A stretch of 64,000 nucleotides of DNA from Lamellibrachia columna (Eukaryota; Annelida; Polychaeta; Sabellida; Siboglinidae): the NCBI GenBank assembly GCA_963662155.1, contig OY759265.1, positions 37,301,548 through 37,365,547 on the forward strand, in the 5' to 3' direction. Under the pieces are notes generated by a model, which saw only the letters and a program-made list of their open reading frames with translations, did no database searches and was not told where the DNA came from. Position numbers and translations under genes: made by a program. Of this stretch, positions 28,409 to 39,094 are shown piece after piece; positions within the stretch are counted from its first letter, which is position 1, and each line of letters starts with the position of its first letter.

Positions 28409-31400
28409 TCACATTGCTTGTTGGTTGTACGACTGTTGTGGTGACGTGTCGACAGGTGGTATACTGCGTTGTGGAAACGTGCCGTCAGGTGATACACTGC
28501 GTTGTGGAAACGTGTCGTCCTGTCCTCTCTGCTGTGCATTCTGGTTGTCTGAACACTTTTGTCTTTTCGTCGTGTTGTCTGGTTCATTTTGCGGAGCAAC
28601 ATCTTTGTAGTGCTCTGGTGTGTTGCGTAGCTGTCGCCTATTTCTTCTATATGACGATCCACTACTCTCGATGATATAAGACCTGATGCCAGAAGTTTTC
28701 TTAACCCTTGCCAGTGTCCATGTTCGCGAGTCATTTGAGGTGTTTGGCTTCTTAAACCGTACAACATCTCCTGGCTGTAGTGTGCCGAGTTTCTTGCTCG
28801 TACGATTGTAAAGCCACGCTTGCTTCTCCTTTCGACGTTTTAGTTGTTCAGGAGCATCGCGTTGTGCTGCAGGATCGGTCTGCAGTAGCGCTGGCAGCAT
28901 TGGTAAGAGTGTTCTGGTTCGTCGCGCGAACATTCGTTGAGCGGGTGATGTATGCATAGCCTCTGTAGGTGTGTTTCGATAGTCCAGAAACGCCAGATAC
29001 ACATCCGCCTTGTCATCAAGCGCTTTCCGCATGATTTGCTTTGCCGTCTTGACTGCATTTTCCACCTTTCCGTTCGATTGAGGGTAGCGAGGTGATGATG
29101 TGATATGTTCAAATTCCCAACGTTTTGCGAACAACTTGAACTCTTCACACGCAAACTGCGGTCCATTGTCGGAAATCACTTTGTCCGGAACACCGAATCT
29201 TGCAAAGTGAATACGGAGTTTGGTGATCACCTGTGCTGCACTGGTCACTGACAGCTTGTCAACCTCGAAAAAATTCGAGAAGTAATCCACCGTTATGAGA
29301 TAGTTCTGGTCATGAAGGTGGAACAGGTCAACTCCAACCCGTGACCAAGGACGTGACGGAATGTCATGTGACAACAATGGCTCCCTGCATTGATCTGGTT
29401 TGTATGTGTTACATGTACTACAGGCACTGATGACATCTTTCACTTCGTGGTTCATGCCTGGCCAAAACATTACTTCATGTGCTCTTCGGAGACATCCTTC
29501 AACTCCTAAGTGCGAGGAGTGGAGTTTCTTTACGAGCATGGCGCGCATGTCACGAGGTATGACGATTCTTTGACCCTTGAACAGTGCGCCATCCTGTGTG
29601 CTGAGCTCGTCACGGCAACTGAAGTAAGGTCGTGCGAGTGGATCGACTGCTTGACGTCGATCTGGCCATCCCTGCAGTGTGTAGCGAACTACAGTTTTAA
29701 CTTCGCTATCTTCAAGTGACTTGCACATGATTTCTTGTAGTCCGTTGGCCGACAGATGAACATCCTCAGTCATGTCCATTTGTTGCAGTTCAACAGCTAA
29801 CACATGATCTCCTGGGTCATGTGCGTGGCTGTACGGAAGATATGCCCGAGAGAGCGTGTCTGCGATGAGCATGTCTTTGCCTTTCGTGTACACAACGTCT
29901 ATGTTGTATTTCTGCAGACGTAGCAGCATTCTCTGCAGTCTCTTCGGTGCATCGATCATCGATTTCTTTGTGATTATCTCAAGCGGCTTGTGGTCTGATT
30001 GCACGGTGATGTGTCTTCCATACACATACTGGTCAAATCTTTCACATGCAAACACTATTGCTAATAACTCTTTTTCGATCTGTGCATAGTTCTCTTCGGT
30101 ATGTGTTAAAGCTCGAGAGGCATAGCACACTGGCTTTCCCTCTTGCAGAAGCACTGCACCCAAACCACTTTGGGATGCGTCGCACTGGATTGTGATTGCT
30201 TGTGTTACATCATAATATGCGAGCACTGGCGTTGTTGTGATCATTTCTCTGATCTTGTGCAAAACATCTTGATGTTGTTCAAGCCAGCACCACTCTACAT
30301 CTTTCCGATCTAGCTGCCTAAGTGGTTCACATACTTCCGACAGATGTGGTAGGAATTTCGCAAGGTAACCGACCATTCCGAGAATTCGCTTCAGTGCTGT
30401 AATATCCGTTGGAGGAGGCATTTTCATAATGGCCTCTACCTTGGATTCGTCTACCTTGAGTCCCTCGTCGGTGAGTACATGACCAATGAATGGTACAGAT
30501 TTGCTTCGTATTTGAACTTTGTCTGGGTTCAACACAAGGTGGCACGTTCTAGCCCGTTCCAGAAGTGCCCTTAGATTGGCGTCATGGTCACGTGTTGCTT
30601 CTTCGATTGTGTCTCCAAACCCGATGCACAAGAAGTCGTCAGCTACTACTTCTACACCTTTGAGTCCTTCAACTACTTCGTGCGCACGGCGTTGCCACTC
30701 TTCTGGTGCTGAGTTTATCCCAAATGGCATTCGTAGCCAGCGGTAGCGACCGAAAGGCGTATTGAACGTCGTGAGGTAGCTAGAGTCTTTCTCAAGTTTC
30801 ACTTGCCAGAAACCTGACTTGGCGTCTAGTACCGAGAACACTTTGGCATTAGTGAGACGTGTTGCGACATCTTCCAGTGTAGGAAGCGGGTAGTAAGAAC
30901 GCTGAATTGCTTTGTTCAGGTCTCTAGGGTCCAAACAAATCCGCAATTTGTTTGTATTCTTCTTCCTCACTGCAATCATGCTCGACACCCACTGAGTTGG
31001 TTCGGTGACAGGAGCGATAATTCGGTCCCCCACCATGTGTGTTAATTCACCCTTTATGTCTTCTCGTAAAGCACACGGAACTCTGCGGGGTGGATGTACC
31101 ACTGGTCTGACACCTGCATCAATCTGAATTCTATAGTCGCCCGCGAGGCAACCAAGTCCCTCGAATACATCTGGGTATTCTCTGAGTACTGTGTCCTGAA
31201 ACACTTGTGACCTCTTGCTGTTCACTGAAGTGTGCTTTGTATCTGCTTTCAATGGACATGCTATACCAGACTTTGAGATCGTCTGTGTTGTCTCTTTCTT
31301 GTCATGTTGGCTGTCAGTACCTTTGCCACGGTTATGTCTGTTTGTTTGCCTCACAACTGCATTTATTGCATCGCAATCGTTAATCTGAATCAAGTCCAGG

Positions 31401-31666
31401 TCAAGACAAGATTGCAAACTTAGTAGTGGGACAACATTATCTCGCACAACAACGAAACGCATATGTCTCTGTGTTCCCTTGCGGTGCACCCGCAAACGCG
31501 CCAATCCCATCGGTTTTACTACCGATTTGTTGTGCATGACGAGTCTAATGTTCGTATGTTCCACCTTGCTGCATAAATGATCTTCTGTAGCACGCACGTA
31601 ATCCTGATATGGTAGGATGTCTACCGACGACCCTGTATCCATGTGGAATGATACATTTACTTTCAT
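28409..31666 (-). CDS. pol: Gypsy pol polyprotein, 1085 residues, intact
   Basis: Domains in order: aspartic protease (MDTGSSVDILP near the start), reverse transcriptase (SVLDAKSGFWQVKL, MPFGINSAPEEWQRR, VVADDFLC), RNase H (IQCDASQSGLGAVLLQEGKP, ENYAQIEKELLAIVFACERF), integrase zinc-binding HHCC region (HSSHLG … CSTCNTYK) and the catalytic D-D-E core (GVDLFHLHDQN, SDNGPQFACEEF, NGKVENAVK). There is no internal stop. It overlaps the gag frame by about 120 nt in another frame, so it was probably made by frameshifting. The uninterrupted ORF points to recent insertion. Confidence 0.95.
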   Translation of the reverse strand: MKVNVSFHMDTGSSVDILPYQDYVRATEDHLCSKVEHTNIRLVMHNKSVVKPMGLARLRVHRKGTQRHMRFVVVRDNVVPLLSLQSCLDLDLIQINDCDAINAVVRQTNRHNRGKGTDSQHDKKETTQTISKSGIACPLKADTKHTSVNSKRSQVFQDTVLREYPDVFEGLGCLAGDYRIQIDAGVRPVVHPPRRVPCALREDIKGELTHMVGDRIIAPVTEPTQWVSSMIAVRKKNTNKLRICLDPRDLNKAIQRSYYPLPTLEDVATRLTNAKVFSVLDAKSGFWQVKLEKDSSYLTTFNTPFGRYRWLRMPFGINSAPEEWQRRAHEVVEGLKGVEVVADDFLCIGFGDTIEEATRDHDANLRALLERARTCHLVLNPDKVQIRSKSVPFIGHVLTDEGLKVDESKVEAIMKMPPPTDITALKRILGMVGYLAKFLPHLSEVCEPLRQLDRKDVEWCWLEQHQDVLHKIREMITTTPVLAYYDVTQAITIQCDASQSGLGAVLLQEGKPVCYASRALTHTEENYAQIEKELLAIVFACERFDQYVYGRHITVQSDHKPLEIITKKSMIDAPKRLQRMLLRLQKYNIDVVYTKGKDMLIADTLSRAYLPYSHAHDPGDHVLAVELQQMDMTEDVHLSANGLQEIMCKSLEDSEVKTVVRYTLQGWPDRRQAVDPLARPYFSCRDELSTQDGALFKGQRIVIPRDMRAMLVKKLHSSHLGVEGCLRRAHEVMFWPGMNHEVKDVISACSTCNTYKPDQCREPLLSHDIPSRPWSRVGVDLFHLHDQNYLITVDYFSNFFEVDKLSVTSAAQVITKLRIHFARFGVPDKVISDNGPQFACEEFKLFAKRWEFEHITSSPRYPQSNGKVENAVKTAKQIMRKALDDKADVYLAFLDYRNTPTEAMHTSPAQRMFARRTRTLLPMLPALLQTDPAAQRDAPEQLKRRKEKQAWLYNRTSKKLGTLQPGDVVRFKKPNTSNDSRTWTLARVKKTSGIRSYIIESSGSSYRRNRRQLRNTPEHYKDVAPQNEPDNTTKRQKCSDNQNAQQRGQDDTFPQRSVSPDGTFPQRSIPPVDTSPQQSYNQQAM

Positions 31667-32285
31667 TTATTGTCAGCGTTGCGTGAGCTTTCGTTTTGCG
31701 ATCCATGCCTACTGTGTGAATGACTTCAACAATTTGATGTGTGTCTCTACTTCTGCACATCTTGGCGTAGTGTTTGTGTTTCCCGCACGTATGGCAGGTG
31801 GCTCCACGAGCTGGGCATTTGTCCTTCCACTTTGGGTGTGCACCCCCACAACTACTACACACTGATCGTCCCTCACCAGAAGGTAATGCACGCCTGCTAC
31901 TGATGGGTGTGTACTTGCTAGTACTTGTCCTGTTGAACCTTCTTGGAAAATTGCCATAACTTGCATTATGTGGACTGGTTGTGGCTGTTGACTTGTTTGG
32001 CACCGTTTTATACCTGACCGTATGAGTCGTTATTTCTGTGTTCATTTCTTGTGCACGTGTGTGCGTGACCTGTAACGTCTTCAGCATATCGATGCACGTT
32101 TCTAGGTTTAGATTCTCTTTTGCCAGCAATTTTTCCCTTGCTTGTTCATCTCTTACTCCGATCACTAATCTGTCTCTGATTAGTCTCTCTCAAAGATCCA
32201 AAATTGCACGTGGCCGACAGTTTATGAAGCGCCGTTATGTATGCTTCTACCGTCTCACCTGCGTTTTGCGATCTCTTGAAGAATC
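31545..32285 (-). pseudogene. gag: Gypsy gag, C-terminal part with zinc knuckles
   Basis: It reads RSQNAGETVEAYITALHKL, then LIRDRLVIGVRDEQAREKLL, then two knuckles: CSSCGGAHPKWKDKC and the canonical CHTCGKHKHYAKMC. A one-base frame slip lies near 32187. Its N-terminal half is on the other side of the RTE insertion (35376-35675). Confidence 0.85.
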
Positions 32286-32362
32286 ATGACAGTGTTCACG
32301 ATGTCTTTGTGAACAAGGTCAGTTTGAATCACATACCGGATCGGTCGCAGCCCGGGTCAAAA

Positions 32363-33865
32363 ATGACCGCGCCTCCCGCCGTACATCAGGACGGGGGTGT
32401 TAAGTATGCTACTGGTGCCCCTACCAAAAAGATACGTGGAAGAAACGACATCACCATCGGCACATGGAATGTCAGGACATTGAGAGCTGCAGGAAAACTG
32501 AAAGAACTCACACATGAGATGGAGAGATACAGATGGAACCTGCTTGGACTCGCCGAGATGCGATGGAAAAGCTTTGGTGAAACATCGACCGAAGAAGGAC
32601 ACAAGGTCTACTTCAGTGGCAAGAAGGACAAACACGAACAAGGCGTTGGGTTTCTTGTTCACAAAGACATCGTGAACACTGTCATGGGTTGTCGCCCTAT
32701 CTCCAGCAGGCTCATCACCATCCGCCTGAAGGCAACTCCCTTCAACATGACAGTCATACAAGTTTATGCCCCAACGTCTGATTATGACGACAGTGAGGTG
32801 GAAGATTTCTATGGCCAGCTGCAAGAAGTCATAGAGGAAACGCCAAAGAAAGACAATCTTATTGTACTAGGAGACTGGAATGCAAAAGTGGGAAAGGATG
32901 CGCAGAACAACTGGCAAGACACTTGCGGACCTTTCTGCAACACGGAAACAAATGAGAGAGGTCACAGGCTCCTCGAATTTGCAATGTACAATGAGCTGAT
33001 GCTGGCTAACACATTTGGCCCACACAAAACATCTAGAAGATGGACCTGGCACAGCCCAGATGGAAAACATCACAATCAGATCGACTACATCTTGGTGAAA
33101 CGGCGCTTTCACACAGGAGTGAACATTGCCAGGACACGAAGCTTTCCAGGAGCAGATATCGGAAGTGATCACGACTTGCTGATGACATCCTTCCACATTC
33201 GCCTGAAGAGGATCAGCAAACCAAAGCCAACAAGAATCAAATTTGACATCGAGAAACTTAAGGATCCTGATGTAGCAGAAGCATTCAAAGCAATGATAGG
33301 TGGGAAATTTGCACCACTTATCATACTGGATGACAAATATACCGACGTGAACTTGCTGACCAACACCTTCAACAAAATAGTGACCGACACAGCCCACGAG
33401 ATCCTTGGAAAACACCGTCGGACAAAGAAACCATGGGTCACAACAGACATCCTAGATCTTTGTGACGAAAGAAGGGAACTGAAAAGGAGAAAATGTGATC
33501 CTGAAGGTGCAGCAAAATACAGAGAAGTCAACAAGAAGATTAAACAAGATATGAGAAGAGCAAAAGATAACTGGATAGCAGAACAATGCTGTGAAATTGA
33601 AGACAGCTTGAGCAAGAACAACAGCAAGAAGGCTTATCAAATAGTGAAAGACCTGACATCAGTGAAGAAAGGGATAACTACCACTATCCAAGACAAATCA
33701 GGGAAATGCCTGACAGAAGAACAGCAGATCCTCAATCGATGGACAGAATACTGCTCAGAATTGTACAGCCACAACACCAACGGAGACCCAGCAGTACTAA
33801 ATTGTCCACAGACTACTGAAGAGGACGACTTCCCCTTCTTCGTGAGGAAGTGGAGGCTGCAATAA
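32363..33865 (+). CDS. RTE ORF, endonuclease half (frameshifted)
   Basis: Starts at MTAPPAVHQDGG. An apurinic-type EEP endonuclease follows: ITIGTWNVRTLRAAGK, LLGLAEMRWKSFGE, LVHKDIVNTVMG, IVLGDWNAKVGKDAQN, GADIGSDHDLLMTSFH. These carry the N, E, D, N and SDH catalytic positions. The frame ends early at 33865, where it should run on into the RT. A one-base indel near 33838 (in the CCCCTTCTTCGTGAGGAAG stretch) explains this, because the downstream frame continues LREEVEAAIKSL. The 32237 start belongs to flanking gag sequence. Confidence 0.9.
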   Translation: MTAPPAVHQDGGVKYATGAPTKKIRGRNDITIGTWNVRTLRAAGKLKELTHEMERYRWNLLGLAEMRWKSFGETSTEEGHKVYFSGKKDKHEQGVGFLVHKDIVNTVMGCRPISSRLITIRLKATPFNMTVIQVYAPTSDYDDSEVEDFYGQLQEVIEETPKKDNLIVLGDWNAKVGKDAQNNWQDTCGPFCNTETNERGHRLLEFAMYNELMLANTFGPHKTSRRWTWHSPDGKHHNQIDYILVKRRFHTGVNIARTRSFPGADIGSDHDLLMTSFHIRLKRISKPKPTRIKFDIEKLKDPDVAEAFKAMIGGKFAPLIILDDKYTDVNLLTNTFNKIVTDTAHEILGKHRRTKKPWVTTDILDLCDERRELKRRKCDPEGAAKYREVNKKIKQDMRRAKDNWIAEQCCEIEDSLSKNNSKKAYQIVKDLTSVKKGITTTIQDKSGKCLTEEQQILNRWTEYCSELYSHNTNGDPAVLNCPQTTEEDDFPFFVRKWRLQ

Positions 33866-35364
33866 AGTCTCTGAAAAAAGGAAAGTCAGCTGGAATTGAT
33901 AACATACCAGCAGAACTGGTTCAAGCTGGGGGAGAAGCCTTGATTACCACACTTACAACAATCTGCAACAAGATCTGGCAGACAGGAGAATGGCCCACCC
34001 CATGGACTCAGTCACTGATCATAACACTTCCCAAGAAAGGCAACCTACAGATGTACCAACATTACAGAACAATCAGCCTCATCAGCCACCCGAGCAAAGT
34101 CATGTTGAAGATACTACTCAACAGACTCAAACCCCAGGCAGAAGAGATTATCGCTGAAGAACAAGCGGGTTTTCGAGCAGGACGGAGCACCAGTGAACAG
34201 ATCTTCAACCTTAGAATCCTTTGCGAGAAACACCTTCAACATCAGCAAAGCCTGTATCATGTCTTTATAAATTTCAAGAAGGCCTTTGATAAGGTATGGC
34301 ATGCGGCCCTATGGGCAACCATGAGGAAGTACAACATTGGCTCCAAGCTTGTCCGAACCATTGAACACCTATATGACAATGCCACCAGTGCAGTAACCTT
34401 CAACAGCAGCATAGGAGACTGGTTTCGAACAACAGTCGGAGTTCGACAAGGATGCCTACTATCACCAACGCTCTTCAACATTTTTCTGGAAAGGATCATG
34501 ACTGATGCTTTAGAAAACCATCAAGGCACTGTCAGCATTGGAGGCAGGACAATCACCAACCTTCGTTTTGCTGACGACATCGACGGCTTAGCAGGAGATG
34601 AACAAGAACTAGTCAATTTAGTGGAGCGCCTTGAAAAAACATCTACATCATACGGCATGGAGATCAGTGCCGAAAAGACCAAACTGATGACGAACAACAC
34701 ACAAGGCATCAGCACAGAGGTCAAAGTTAATGGACAGAAACTTCAGACAGTAACAAGCTTCAGGTACTTGGGATCAATTATCACAGATGAGGGTTCCAAA
34801 CCGGAGATACTTGCCAGGATTGCACAGACAACAGCAGCACTAACAAGGTTGAAACCCTTATGGAACGACAGAAACATCACGGTCAGTTCGAAGATAAGGC
34901 TGATGCGCTCCCTTGTCATGTCCATCTTTCTGTACGCTTGTGAAACATGGACCCTCTCAGCAGATCTACAGAAGAGGATACAAGCCATGGAAATGAGATG
35001 CTTTCGGAAGATCTTGCGCATATCATACAAAGACCATGTTACTAACGAAGCTGTCCGCAACAAGATCAAAGAAGCCATCGGACCATATGATGACCTTCTT
35101 ACAACAGTTAAGAAGCGTAAACTGAAGTGGTACGGTCATGTATCACGATCATCTGGCCTTGCAAAGACTATCTTGCAAGGTACCGTAAGAGGGGGGAGAC
35201 GAAGAGGTAGACAGAAGAAGAGGTGGGAAGACAACATCAAAGAGTGGACAGGAATGGAGTTCGCTGACTCCCAGAGGGCTGTCGAGAACAGGGAAACGTG
35301 GAGAGAGCTGGTTAGAAAGTCATCAATGGTGCCCCAACGATCCTTACGGGTTATGGGAAAGTGA
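33850..35364 (+). CDS. RTE ORF, reverse transcriptase half
   Basis: RT motifs in order: KSLKKGKSAGIDNIPAELV, LITLPKKGNLQMYQHYRTIS, EEQAGFRAGRSTSEQIF, GVRQGCLLSPTLFNIFLERI, LRFADDIDGLAGDEQEL and FRYLGSIITDEG. The C-terminal basic motif is GGRRRGRQKKRWEDNI. The FADD catalytic box is present. With the upstream ORF it would make one protein of about 1000 residues, the usual RTE layout. The ATG at 33850 is not a real start. Confidence 0.92.
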   Translation: MEAAIKSLKKGKSAGIDNIPAELVQAGGEALITTLTTICNKIWQTGEWPTPWTQSLIITLPKKGNLQMYQHYRTISLISHPSKVMLKILLNRLKPQAEEIIAEEQAGFRAGRSTSEQIFNLRILCEKHLQHQQSLYHVFINFKKAFDKVWHAALWATMRKYNIGSKLVRTIEHLYDNATSAVTFNSSIGDWFRTTVGVRQGCLLSPTLFNIFLERIMTDALENHQGTVSIGGRTITNLRFADDIDGLAGDEQELVNLVERLEKTSTSYGMEISAEKTKLMTNNTQGISTEVKVNGQKLQTVTSFRYLGSIITDEGSKPEILARIAQTTAALTRLKPLWNDRNITVSSKIRLMRSLVMSIFLYACETWTLSADLQKRIQAMEMRCFRKILRISYKDHVTNEAVRNKIKEAIGPYDDLLTTVKKRKLKWYGHVSRSSGLAKTILQGTVRGGRRRGRQKKRWEDNIKEWTGMEFADSQRAVENRETWRELVRKSSMVPQRSLRVMGK

Positions 35365-35375
35365 AGTGAAGTGAA

Positions 35376-35675
35376 GAATCTGTACGACTCGTACGTTTCA
35401 TTGGTTCTCGGTATGCAGTTTTCATCAAACTTGCGTACTACGTTTTCAATTTTGGTTTTGTCTTCGTCTGCTTGCCACTGGAATGTTTCATACAAGTCCA
35501 CACCTTCACGGCCTATCACGTTTAACAGCGCCGCGATTCGCACCTCATCTTCTTCTTTTGATATTTTGGTTGCTATCTCGTAGAACGACCATTCTCGCTT
35601 GACATGTTTCCAGGATTCACTTCTTTTCTCGAGCGACAACGGCTCTGGCACTTTTGCAGTTAGTCCAACACTCAT
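35376..35675 (-). pseudogene. gag: Gypsy gag, N-terminal part
   Basis: Begins MSVGLTAKVPEPLSLEKRSE and continues WKHVKREWSFYEIATKI, LLNVIGREGVDLYETFQW, to NETYESYRFF, where the RTE begins. The ATG lies 19 nt inside the primer-binding site. Confidence 0.85.
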
Positions 35676-35913
35676 CTTGGATGATTTGTGAATCCCGTTT
35701 CTGACACCATTTAACGATATCCGTTATCATCATGTGCAAACAACTGCTTTTATATGTCACATTTACAACAATCCATACTTCCTGGTATATGCCATGGCAC
35801 CAAAACTGATGTTGGCTTTCTTATAGCCACTGGCACGTTCTACTGTTACTTTAACGTTCGCCAGGGGGCGATACGTTATATATCACATTTATGTGTGATA
35901 TCGTCACAGTCTT

Positions 35914-37822
35914 CTCCAGGAATTTGACGACAGCGGGTCGAGGGTCAAAATAGGCGGTGCCCACAACATTCAGTGCCACAATGAGGCGGGCGTTTGTCGT
36001 GTCCTCACCCATGCTGGTGCGGTGATTGTCGACCACGAGGTTGTGGTGGCTCACGATCCTTTCGGTCTGCATAGAGTGTGGACTCATGCAAGCCAGAGAT
36101 GCCAACACCTTCTGAACTGAACATGTTGTGACTGGCAGAAGTTGCCGCAATCTGACAGTCATCTTACAACCGAGATCACAGCTATCAGGCAGGAACGGCA
36201 CATTCATCATGTTCTCACATTGCTCGGCTGCCCCGTCCGCAAAGTCAGAAGCTTCGTCTGGAAAAAGACGCCTGACGACACGCACGCCATGTTCAACGAA
36301 TGATCCCAGGTTGCGTGGTATCACCAACCCCTTCATGTCTTTGATGACGTCCTCCTGCTCCGGGTGGATGCGTTCAGACAAGTATTCGTGGGATGCTTGC
36401 ACGACCTCCAGCCTGATTGCTCGTGCATTACGGCGGTTCGTACAAACGAACTGGTGGTTGGACTTTCGCTGTGTTAGGTCCTCACTGGTGCTATCGGTTG
36501 GGCAACTCTCTTTCTCCTCTCTTCTTCCCGGGAATAGTCCATCCCTCATCAATCTCAACTTCTTGACGGCAGCGCTAGTCACAGTGAGAAGATCGCTGAT
36601 GAACAAATCACTCCTTTGCAACTTCTTCTGGAGTGTTTCAAATATCTCCAGGATGTCGCCCATCAGTGAGGTGATCCACTTCTGTTGGTGGTTCCAGATT
36701 TTCAGAAACCCTTTGGCTTCAGCCTTCTCCTTTCTATCGCTGGTACTTTCTGGTGCCTGCATCTGTTCCCACACATTAATGCAGGCTGGTAGGTTATTCA
36801 GCACAGCATCCACCAGCTGCAGCTCGTGCTGGGCAAACCTGACATCGTGGTGCCAGGGGAATGTCTGCCAGTGTTTGCCGATTCGCCGTCAGTGGTGACA
36901 CCGACGAGCTTCGTGTCTTTACCTCCGGTCAGATCCAAAGTTTTGTTCACCGCTTCCAGTAGTCCAGGGGCGCCGTTCTTCTCTGGCGAATGCATGACGA
37001 CGAACACACTCGTTACGCTACTATCACTATTAGCCATCCGTCCACTTACAAACTTGTGGTCCAACATTTGCCTGTCACAGCTGCCATCAATCTGCACACG
37101 TGCATCGGTTGAACATTTGAGACAGACGCACTTTCTCTAGTTCGTATATGACATCCAGCATCTGCTTGTAGTAGTTCGGATCCCTGTAGTGTAGATCGCT
37201 AGACGCGGGCGTGAATGGAACAAATTCCACATTTGCGCCATATTGTCGCATAGTGGCCAACAGATGGTCCGATGCCAAACAAGCCAGAGATCGCATCGGC
37301 CACGATCGGGCGGAGACCGTTTCGATTAGACAGTCGTTGTATACGTCGACGCCCATTCGCAGTCTTATTGTAAGCAGTGAGTGCGCGTAGCCATGGATGC
37401 GACGTTGTGCACTCTTCACAGGCTTCGTCCATCTTCTTCTTGCTTGTAGCTGCCATGTGCGGTTCAGAGGTCATATGGTCAATGACCCTTTCCAGCTTAT
37501 CACTACAGTCCGTCCTGACGCCTCTTGCGATTGGCATAGTGCCATTTTTAGAACTTTTCTTTGCCATCTTTTCATACGCCTGACATGTTGTGCATAGAAT
37601 GTGAGCCCTTGTTCGGCCACATTTCTTTGCCGAATATGAGCGAAGCTCGGGGAATTTGTTGACAACATCTGCAATAGTTAAAGGAATTCCTGTGTACGTC
37701 GGTGTGCGGGAACTTGACGGCCTCTGGTGTGAAGTTGCGTTGTCGGTTTCCAAGTGTCTGGGTAAGGTGGTGATCTTTGTCGCCAGGAGTGTGGTCAGGT
37801 GTGATGGCAGTGGACGGATCAT
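35914..37822 (-). pseudogene. hAT-like / ZNF862-like transposase, frameshifted
   Basis: From the N-terminus (37822): a C2H2/BED-like finger (HILCTTCQAY … HMTSEPHMAA), then, after frame changes near 37200 and 37090, VQIDGSCDRQMLDHKFVSGR and KLVGVTTDGESANTGRHS, then, after another near 36810, a long block to 35914 ending SHHNLVVDNHRTSMGEDTTN and VVKFLEK. The layout resembles the hAT-derived ZNF862/KIAA1586 group; this assignment is from motif memory. At least three frameshifts and the Gypsy insertion make it a pseudogene. Confidence 0.7.
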
Positions 37823-39060
37823 GGATGCTTGATGAACTGGTTATCGGGCGAGAACACGACGAAGGCAGTACCTCTATGACTGGTGGTACACTTTATCTTT
37901 GGGAGTGTCATCAGATGTGATGGCAGCGGACGGATCATAGTTCCCTGGCGGCATTGTGGGTATTTCTGGCAATGAGTCATTGAGGCTGCGTCGAAAAATT
38001 GTGTCTAGGAGTTGACATTTTGCGGCAGATTTCTGTAGCTCTTCTTGTCTTCATTTTGCATTTCTGTCTCTCTTAGGCATGACTGGCAGGATATCGACGT
38101 GGACAAATTAAATGGTTAAATGTAATAACTAACTCATGTCTATTTGAAACACTTGTATAGTGGAATTACAATCCGAGCGGCGACATGCTCTAGACTCTAG
38201 ACATAAATATACTGAATATATAGGCTTAAGGCAGAAAAGAGAGTAATACAAAACATGTATACCACGTCTATCAATGAAATGGTTGGCTAAGTACATAACA
38301 AATCAAAATATAGAAAATACGTACTTCCAAAACTGACATGTGCAAATGTTGATTACATTTTATGTTAATTTGTGCACCACCAACTTTTGAGTAACAATTT
38401 TCCAAAGTTGATGTCCCTGCTGACCGCCAACTTTCCATCTCACATGTAGAACACTATCAACTACTCATACATTTAAAAGTTTATTTGTTTAGTATGTATA
38501 CAATATGCTTATTTGAGTTACCATGCTTAAAATTTCGATTTCTCAAAGATGTGGTGAATGTAATGTAAAGAACTGGATTGCACGCGGCTCAATCGTGTAA
38601 AATGTGATGGCACGTCTTGTTGAATTATATACAATTGAAACAAACAGTAACATGCAGGTACACATGTTTACATATACATAATCATTAACTATTCTAGAAC
38701 AGGAACACTGACGTCATAAGTAAACACTTCTATGGCTAGGGTATAGCTATGCCAAAGCACGTTTTCAGTTCTTCGCATGAACTGTATGAAGAAGCCATTC
38801 GGCAATACGTCACTGTTATTGCTATGATGCTATTACATTCCCATATCAATAAACTGATCTTTTGTAGACATAATGCCCTTCTTTAACTTTGGAATTTTTT
38901 GCTTTTGCCACCAATGAAAATTAACTAAAACACACTAACAAAAAGAATACAAATTAAGACCTACATTAATACAAGGGGCTGGTTAAGGAGAATGGGGGCA
39001 CGCATTGGGGGGTCAAGTTGGTTTGACTGGGGGGAAATTGAAAGGGCTGGGGGGGGGCAT
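37823..39060. other. 5' region of the hAT-like element, no gene seen
   Basis: No further open frame with motifs. A GTGATGGCAGYGGACGGATC segment occurs twice (near 37800 and 37918). Runs of G near the right end (38990-39060) are subterminal. Confidence 0.5.
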
Positions 39061-39094
39061 TGCCCCCCCCACTTTGTATGTTAAAAAACGCCCT

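Larger units (their letters stand above)
32286..35371 (+). mobile_element. RTE-type non-LTR retrotransposon inside gag
   Basis: 3086 bp flanked by the 9-bp duplication TGAAGAATC (32277-32285, 35372-35380). The 3' end is a short GTGAA repeat (about 3 copies), as expected of this clade. Joining the flanks restores a continuous gag frame (YESYRFFKRS). Near full length. Confidence 0.92.
27858..35908 (-). mobile_element. Gypsy-type LTR retrotransposon
   Basis: The 5' LTR is 35710-35908 (199 bp) and the 3' LTR 27858-28285 (199 bp plus a 224-bp MITE and its 5-bp duplication). The target duplication is GTCTT at 27853-27857 and 35909-35913. In minus orientation the LTR starts TGTGACGATATC. A primer-binding-type site (35694-35709, TGGTGTCAGAAACGGG) and a polypurine tract (28286-28300, AAAGAGGGGGA) flank the internal region. 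Gag is cut by an RTE insertion; pol is intact. Confidence 0.92.

Noticed and set aside
35851..36813. 320-codon minus-strand frame as a free-standing gene
   Set aside because: It is the middle of a frameshifted hAT-like transposase and its last codons run into the Gypsy LTR.
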